Translations under genes and position numbers: made by a program
The notes under the pieces: generated by a model
The model's input: only the letters and a program-made list of their open reading frames with translations
Told to the model about the DNA's origin: nothing
The model's database searches: none
Shown: positions 56,745-64,000 of the stretch, one piece after another
How the letters are laid out: every line of letters begins with the position of its first letter
Position numbering within the stretch: position 1 is the stretch's first letter
Origin: Mrakia gelida
Taxonomy: Eukaryota; Basidiomycota; Tremellomycetes; Cystofilobasidiales; Mrakiaceae
Assembly (NCBI GenBank): GCA_024345305.1
Contig: BRON01000008.1
Location: 1,550,001 to 1,614,000, forward strand
Length of the DNA stretch: 64,000 bases
Direction of reading: 5' to 3'

Positions 56745-58382
56745 GATGAAGAGCCGAAGTGGTGAAGAGAGGATTGGTTGAAGGTGTGAGTAGGAGTGAT
56801 GAAGTGAAAGTCGTACAGGTGAGGCTGCAGATGAACCAGATAGAGAAAGGAAAACAAAGTCAGCTTGGTCGTTTCTTCTTCCGCTGCTCGCCAGAGGGTT
56901 GGAAGGGAAGAGAAGGCAGCTCAAGGATTCGAAAAAAGAAGTAAAGTGGAGAAGGAGAGTTTTGTGAGTGAGGTGGTGGTCTGAGGGAAAGAAGAGAAGA
57001 CGAACGGCACAGAGTCAGGCTGAATTCGCTCGCTTGGGGATCGCAGGTCATGCGGCACAGCCCTGTCGCCGTTGCTGCTAGATACGACGTCGGCTTCCGA
57101 GAACAGAAAAAAGAAGGGAAGCTCAATTAATCACCTGGTTGCTCGGGTCGGAAGAGGACAGAGCGGCGAGCGACTGACTCACGAGATCGATGAGGTTGGT
57201 TTGGGATTCCGAGCTTGGTCTGCGTTGGTTCGGCTAGAAAAAGGGACTCATAGCGAGCATCTGGTCTTGTGCGAGAGCTTTTAATCCCCAGTCGAAAGAG
57301 AAAGGATGTCAGACCAAAGGAACGCGAAGGGAGACCAACAACGACGCGACTCACCTCCCTCGTCGACCCTCGTCTCGCACCGAATCGAGGTTTGTCACCC
57401 AGACTCACTCTATCACGGATCCTAAAATACCACAAGAACCGAAGGCTTGATGAAAGTGAAATGAGGCTTCTCGAGGACAAGGACGACGAGAGTTCCTCGA
57501 CCTATTTCTGAACCCGAAGCGACGCGCTCGAGCCTTGCCTTTTCGACCTTCTGTGTGTTCGATCTGCGTATCTGCGACCAGATGGTAGACAGACTCGTCA
57601 GCTCTGGAGACGTGAGAAGGAGGCCGGGGTAGTTGTTGAGGACAGGAAGAAGGGAAGACGGGACGAAGGGCGACAAGGGGACGTGATGGACTCCGAGTCA
57701 CCCTTCGACTCGCTCGCTCTCCTTGCCCCCTTTGTGTCGTTCTCAGGCTCTGCTCGGTAACAGTCGTACGAGGTCTTTGAGGTATTCCGACTGTGAGCTG
57801 GATGCTGCGCGGGATCGCTGGTTCTGAGCGAGGAAGAGTTTGGGGGCAAGCGAGGTCGATGGGTTGAAGGACGCTTCGCTCGCTGATGATCCCTCTTCGC
57901 TCGTTCTCTACTCTAGCTCGATCAGTGAGACGTTCAGAGGCGAGGAAGCTTTAATCCAGATCCTCCGTGATCTTAAGAGCTAAAAGAGGTCCGAAGAAGA
58001 GGAGGAGAAGGGAGGGAAGAAGAAGGAAGGGCGAGGTGAGCTCGCAGTTGACCGAGCGGATGGCCCTCTCCCTCCCTCCCGAAGTTGAAGGTTTCTAAGT
58101 CTTGAGACTATGGAAACCAAAGATCAAGTCAAGAGTGAGCTTGGGAACTAGGGACGAAGGAATGTAGAAGTCGGCGGAGGGCGCTGCTGGCTGTTTGATG
58201 ACAGGAAGCGAGATGGCGACGCTTCGAGCTTTCGATCAGCTTCGACCTTCCTTCCCTTCCTCTCGCTTGACCTTCAACTTCCAGCCCCAGCTTTCCTTCA
58301 AACTCTGGGATGACCTCTCCCCCTCCAGCTTCTTGATCCCTTCATATCCACGACAACAACTCCAACTTGAATCCCCTCCTGG
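56745..58382. other. Upstream gap with possible unresolved minus-strand gene
   Basis: About 1.6 kb between the Egh16-like start (-) and VPS8 (+). The minus strand contains an open stretch from about 57680 to 57420 reading SSLLPVLNNYPGLLLTSPEL, then STIWSQIRRSNTQKVEKARL and PHFTFIKPSVLVVF. Another near 57860-57740 reads SSSQSEYLKDLVRLLPSRA. These look protein-like but could not be assembled into a full model or matched to a family. Positions 58198-58380 are open in the VPS8 frame with in-frame ATGs and may be its true 5' end. Confidence 0.35.
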
Positions 58383-61300
58383 GATGCTGCCTTCGTCCTC
58401 TACTCGGTCTCACTCCTCCTCGTCCACTCTGAAGCTCTCCTCCCCTCCTTCCAATCGACCCGACTTCCTCGACTCTGATCACTCAGACGAAGATCACGAA
58501 TCATTAGATCCTACAACTCCCAAACAACCTTCCAGCTCGTACGCGGACCGACTTAACAGTCTGCTAGGGAGGGAGGCGGGAGGAGGAGATGAACAGGACG
58601 AGGAAGGAGGAGGTGCGGAAGACGACGATGCCGACTTTCGCTACGATGGTCAGGATGGTATAGACGAGGAGAGACAGGAACAGAGACTGGCAGAGTGGGC
58701 CGAAGACGAGGAAGACGAGAAGGGATCAATACGAGACTACGACCAGACGATGAAGGACATCCTAGGGGAGGAGGAAGCGAGGGAGGAAGCTCAAGCTCAA
58801 GGGGAGGAGGAGCTCGAGAGCTTCGCTGTCGAACGAGGGGTTGGTTTCGTGAGTCTCTATGCATCCTCCCAGGTTCACTCTCGTCCCGTGTAGAGGCATG
58901 CTGACCGTACAATCCACTCTGCCTCTCCCAGGACGACGACGTTCGCTCAGACAAGACTCCTTCCACCTCCTCCCAAACCAACCTCGGATTCTCCGCCTCC
59001 TTCTCCCCGACATCGCATGGTCGCTCTCCCTCAGGATCCATCGCTTCTTCATCAAAACTTCAGTCGTCTCGGAGACCTCCTTTCCTTCGTGAGTGCTGTG
59101 TCCCTCCAACTCTTGCGTGTCTCTTTGTTCTCTCCGAACTGAGCTCACTTGCCTCCCTTCCTCCTCCCTCAACACCAACAGATCCGACCGTCTCGCGTCT
59201 TCGTTCACACATGCGAAACCCATCCTCCTCTTCCTCCATCCAAACCACCAACGGCTACGGGAACGGAAACGGTCTCTTACCACGCTCAGCCTCGACCTCC
59301 TCTCACTTCTCGCAGCTCTCACGGACAACCTCCTCCTCGACCATCCACTCTCTCCTCCAACAGCCGACCCAACCTTCCAACGGCCCAGCCTCCTCTTCAC
59401 GTCCACCCCCACCTCCAAAACGAGCAGAGGATCCCTTCCACTACACCTCCCTCAAACGAATATCGGCTTTCCTCTTTCCGAATCCAAGCAAAGGAGCCAC
59501 GTCGGCAGCCAAGCTCGCGGCGATGGGTTTGGGAGCTGGAGCTGGAGCAGGAGGCCAGGAGCTCAAGAGGGAGATGCTAGGGAAGCCAGTCATGATTGTA
59601 GTGGGAGGGCTGATATGCGTAGGGACGGATAAGGGCTGGGTGGGGACGTGGGGTTTCGGAGGAGAGGCGAAGGGTTGGTATGGAAACGAGACGATCTGTG
59701 AGTTCAAAGCGCGAGCTCATTCCTCTTTCCCTCCTTCCCTCCTTTCGTCGATCTTCGTCTCGAGGAAGCTCGAGAGAGACAGCTCATCAAACTTTCTTGC
59801 TTCCTCGCACTGCTCCCATCTCTCCTCAGCCAAAGAAGCCGGACCCGTCACAGCTCTCTCCCTCTCGCCAGACCACACCTACATCGCCGTCGGTCACGCT
59901 CAAGGTCACATCTACCTCTACCAACTCAACAACTCCTCCTCTCCCTCACCACCGCCATCCAAATCCTCTCGCTCCTCCTCCTCCAGCACATCAGGAGGCT
60001 CCTTCATCCCAACTCGAACCGCTCTCCCCATCCAACTCTCCTCAGCCCTCCTCGGCAAACGCGAAGGTCACCTCCTCGGAACTCGCATCCTCCACATCGG
60101 TTTCGTCGGAAAGAGACACACAGCCATCGTCTCAGGAGACGAGAGAGGGATGGCGTTCTATCACTCTCTCGGACGAGTCCTCGGAGTCGACTCGACGGAC
60201 GTTCTCAGGGTTCTCGGAAGCTACCCTACCGAAGGACCCCAAGGAGGAAGTCGTCCAACCCCAACCTCAACCTCAACTCACTCAACACCCTCGAGCTCGA
60301 CCAAACCTCCACCGATAACAACTCTCTTCGCTACAGCTCCTCTCCCTCTCGGACCTCACGCGTCGGACACCTACCAACTCTCTGCGCTGTTGACGCCGAG
60401 CAAGCTCGTGATCGTGGGGCTGAAACCCAGTCCTCGGACGTGGTATCGGAAGTTGAGGAGTTTAGGTGCTGGGTTGGCGGAGGGTGGAGAGGAGGGAGGG
60501 TTGGTTGGAGGTGCGGTTTGGAGAACGGGTGCTTCGACGTCGTTGCCGTCGTTGGAGAAGGGAGGAGCGATGGGTACGGAGGAGAGGGATCCGCTGTTAG
60601 CGTTCTGGTGGGGGAGCGTGGTGCGATTCGTAGGAGTCAGGGTGGTGGAGGTCGAGGCTGGAGGGGTAGGGAACGTGGGCGAGGTGGGAGGAGGGAAGAA
60701 GGGTGCTGCTGGGGAGTCGGTGAAGAGGGTGGAGTTCTTGGAGGCTGGAAGGTGGGAAGCTGAGGGCGTCGTGAGAGGGCTGAAATGGTTGAATGAGCAT
60801 GTGAGTCGCGCCGCGTCGTTTCACGATCTCTTCGTTCGCGTTCGACGCGTCGAGCTCAGCCAGACGTTGACTTCTCTTCCCTCCTTTTCTTCTTCGTTTC
60901 CTCCCAGCACCTCCTCGTCCTCACCTCTTCGGCTCTCTCGGTTCTCGATACTCGGACGATGGACCGCGTCGAACGCTCAGACATCGACTGTCGGATGTTG
61001 ATCTCGAACGACTTCTACTCGGAGGTTCAGCGTCGTCGGACGAAGCACCACACCATCATCGAGAACGGGAACGGCCACGAATCGGCGACGAGCTTGAGCA
61101 GTGTCGCTGGGAGCTTCAGCTCGTACAAGGGAAAGGTGTTCTTCCTCGTGAGCCTCTCGTCAGTCGCGTCGCTGAATTTGTCGGGTTCTTACGATTCCTC
61201 TTTCCTCCTCTTTTCCATCCTCACAGACCAAAGCCGACGTTCGGACGGGATCCATCATCTCCTGGACGGATCGACTCCTCGCTCTCATGGAAGTCGGAGA

Positions 61301-64000
61301 CATCCTCTCAGCCATTCGACTCGCGACGACCTACTACCTCGGATCCCATCGCTCAACCGTCCTCGGTCTCCCCGAAACCACTCCAGAACGGAAGAAGCTC
61401 GTCGGATCTCGGCTCGAGGAGCTCATCCGATCCTCCCTTCGCTACACCTTCTCGGACGACCGGATGACGGACGGGACCCACGAGAGTCGAGACGGACGAG
61501 GAGTCGATCGGACAGAACTCTTCGAAGGACTCGTCACGGAGACGGCCAACGCTTGCCTCGCTCTCGACGACCTCGACTTCTTCTTTGACGACGTCTTCGA
61601 ACGCTACCAGGACGTCGGGATCGAGGGAATCTTCTTCGATCAGCTGGAACCGTTCATCCTTGAGGGTCGGATCCGAACCATCCCCACCAACGTCGTCCAA
61701 CGGCTCTTCCAACTTCTCGACGACCGAGATCAACTCGAGAAACTCGAGACTATCATCTGGCACGTCGATCCGAGATGCTTGGACATCAACCAGGCCATCA
61801 CGATCTGCCAGAAGCATCGACTTTGGGACGCGCTCGTTTACGTCTACACGAGATCCCTCGCCGACTTCGTCTCCCCCGTGGTCGAACTCCTCGGAGTCGT
61901 TCGTCGGATCCAGCAGCATCGGATCGAGCGACCTCAACGGGTTGGAGGAGAGAGCTGGTCGATGAGGAACGGAGGGACAGGAGGAGGGTTGACGGACGAC
62001 GAAGTCGAGGCTCTCGTTCCGGACGCGTACAAGCTCTACTCCTACCTCAGCGACGTCCTCTCAGGGCTCGCCTACCCGAGCAAGGAGGTCATGTCGGACG
62101 AGGAATCAATCCCAGCCAAGACGTCGGTCTACTCGTTTGTCTTCAGTGGTCGGACGACTTCAGGAATCCAAGGAGGACCTCTCATCGCGACGGTCTCGAA
62201 GGGAAACTCGGAACCCACCTACCCCTACCTTCGCCTTCTCCTCCAGTTTGATGCCGAGGCCTTCCTTCACGCCATGGACATCGCCTTTGAAGACTCCTAC
62301 CTCAACGACGACGTGACGGACAAGGACATCAGTCGTCAACTCATCATCAACCTCATGCTCGACGCGATGGATCCCGAGGAGTTCTCTCCCTCGGACGTCA
62401 CTCTCCTCCACATCTTCGTCTCTCGGAACCTCCCCAAATACCCTCAGTTCATCATCCTCCCTCCCTCCACCCTCCACCGAATCCTCGAAGCCCTCGCGAC
62501 GGATCCAGATCAAAGCACGAGAGAAGATCGTCAACTCGCCGCCGAGTACCTCCTCTCCGCCTATACCCCTCACGACACGGATCGGATGCTCGCTCTCTTC
62601 GAGTCGGCTGGCTTCTTCAGGATCCTCAGGTCGACGTACCGAGCGGAGAGGAAATGGGCCGCGCTCGTCTCGACGTACTTCAAGGATCCCGACTCAGGAT
62701 TCGACGTCTTCGCCAGCGTCGACGAGATCCTCGCCGTCGCGTCCTCTTCCAAGTCGTCCGTACCGGAAGAACTCAAGGAAACAGTCCTCGAAGCCATCCC
62801 TCACCTCTCCGACTTCGGAATTCGCCAAACCGCTCTCCTCGTCGATCGACACCTCCCTTCCTCCCATAAAGAAGCCCTTCAAAGCCTCTCCTCCTCTCCT
62901 CACAAGCAGTACGGATATCTCAGATGCCTCCTCGAACCCTGCCGGACGGACGAGGAAGAGGAGATCGGGCCTTTACCCCCTCGAACGGCTCCCTCCACCA
63001 ACCTCGACGCGGCGTCAAGACACCTCTACATCTCCCTCCTCTCGAGACACGATCCTTCGAGCGTCGTTCGCCTTCTCGAGGAGTCGCCCAAGGAGTTCTT
63101 TGATCTCACCAAGGTCGTCGATATCTGTGAGGAACTCGGTCCTCCGGAAGCCGTCGTTTGGGCGCTGGATCGTCAAGGACACACGAGGTTGGCGTTCGCG
63201 AAGGTCGGGGACGTGATTCAGATTCGAGGATCGGATCTGGGAGGAGGATTCATCGCTCTCAGCGAAGGAGATGTCGGATCGTCGCATCAGGACCTGCAGG
63301 AGGTCAGGAACGTCACGAGGATGGGAGTCAAGCTCTGTCTCGAACACTCCTCGTCCTCGTCGACCAAGGACGCCAAACTTTCCTCGACAGCTCAACTCCC
63401 TCTCGAAGACATGTGGTTTGGAATCCTGCACGAACTGATCGAACTCGTCCACTCCGTCTCTGGGATCCTGCCCTCCTCCCAACCTCCCCGCTCTCCTCAT
63501 CACTCGACCCTCCATCTCCCTCCCCTCCCACTCGACTCCCCACCCCCTCAATCCCTCGACTCCGTCGTCCTTGACTCACTCCGCTCCCTCGTCCAAGAAA
63601 CCCTCTCCTCCCTCGTCTCATCAACCTCCAACTCCTCCCTCCTCTCCTTCCCTCGACTCTTCAAACACCTCGTCGAAGCCTCCTCGACACCCACCACCCC
63701 GGGAGGCTCAGGACCCAAGGACCCTCGAGCGTACAGCGAGTTCAGGTCCATCTTGACGGGGATGATGGAGACGTACAGGTTGGATACGGAGGTGTTGGGA
63801 GTGACGATTCGGTTGGTGGAGAGGGATTTGTTTGAGAGTGTGAAGGAGATGACGAGGCAGAGGGTGAAGGGGTGGAGACCTTCGATTGAGGCGTGGGGGA
63901 AAGGAGAGGTTGTGGTTGGGACTGGGGAGGGGAAGGGGAAGGGGCATGCGTTGGTGGGAGAGGGAAAGGAGGAGGAGCAGACGGAGGCGACGCGTTCGAA
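58383..64000 (+). CDS. VPS8: Vps8, CORVET tethering subunit, 3' end beyond window
   Basis: Vps8 is a Vps21/Rab5 effector of the endosomal tethering complex CORVET. The start chosen is ATG 58383; in-frame ATGs at 58198 and 58213 could extend it by about 60 residues. The N-terminal 300 residues are acidic and Ser/Pro-rich (DHSDEDHESLDPTTPKQP). The beta-propeller contains GPVTALSLSPDHTYIAVGHA, then TRILHIGFVGKRHTAIVSGD and GMAFYHSLGRVLGV, the most conserved Vps8 block. The helical solenoid lies in one very long exon from about 61229, open to the end of the window. It includes RLLALMEVGDILSAIRLATT, FLHAMDIAFEDSYLN and CLALDDLDFFFDDVFERYQD. The C-terminal RING region is expected beyond 64000, so the gene is partial. 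Confidence 0.93.

Noticed and set aside
61353..61937. 194-codon minus-strand frame in VPS8
   Set aside because: Antisense to the long conserved Vps8 solenoid exon, with acidic low-complexity composition.

Overview
The window is nuclear DNA of a fungus, most probably a basidiomycete yeast of the Microbotryomycetes type (Rhodotorula or Sporobolomyces relatives). The lineage is inferred from the look of the sequence, not from a search. The support is GC-rich coding DNA, dense short introns (about 60-170 bp) with GTGAGT or GTACGT donors and CTGAC-type branch points before a pyrimidine-rich CAG, small intergenic gaps, and purely eukaryotic gene content. No prokaryotic, plasmid, viral or transposon features were seen. 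Nearly every gene is spliced, so coordinates give the coding span from start to stop; exon limits are given where phases could be checked.

Layout, left to right. 1-4.5 kb: the 3' part of a membrane-anchored cyclophilin, a protein with an F-box-like N-terminus and XPA-like C-terminus, and an unrecognised small gene (all +). 5.0-12.3 kb: MDM34 of the ERMES complex (-), diverging from a YTH-domain m6A reader (+). 13.3-14.4 kb: a coiled-coil protein (+). 14.9-24.4 kb: three consecutive minus-strand genes. Two are tandem paralogues built from an N-terminal BRCT, three Myb/SANT-like modules and a C-terminal C2C2 finger, recalling the telomere protein Rap1. The third ends in a similar C2C2 pattern. 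This is the least ordinary part of the window. 24.7-28.9 kb: RSC9 of the chromatin remodeller and a PRELI/Ups mitochondrial lipid-transfer protein (both -). 29.8-36.9 kb: cytosolic isoleucyl-tRNA synthetase and an Mpv17/PMP22 membrane protein (+). 37.1-40.8 kb: a divergent pair of wax-synthase-like MBOAT paralogues. 41.0-45.9 kb: the U2 snRNP factor U2SURP/SR140 (-) diverging from TRAPP subunit Bet5 (+). 46.4-52.8 kb: a full-size ABCB exporter (+). 53.1-55.0 kb: SAGA subunit Sgf11 (+). 55.3-56.7 kb: a secreted Egh16-like protein (-). 58.4-64 kb: VPS8 of CORVET (+), cut by the window end.

There is no operon logic. Several genes fall in shared cell-biological themes (mitochondria: MDM34, PRELI, Mpv17; membrane traffic: Bet5, Vps8; chromatin: RSC9, Sgf11 and the BRCT-SANT pair). 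Apart from the two clear paralogue pairs this looks like chance neighbourhood.
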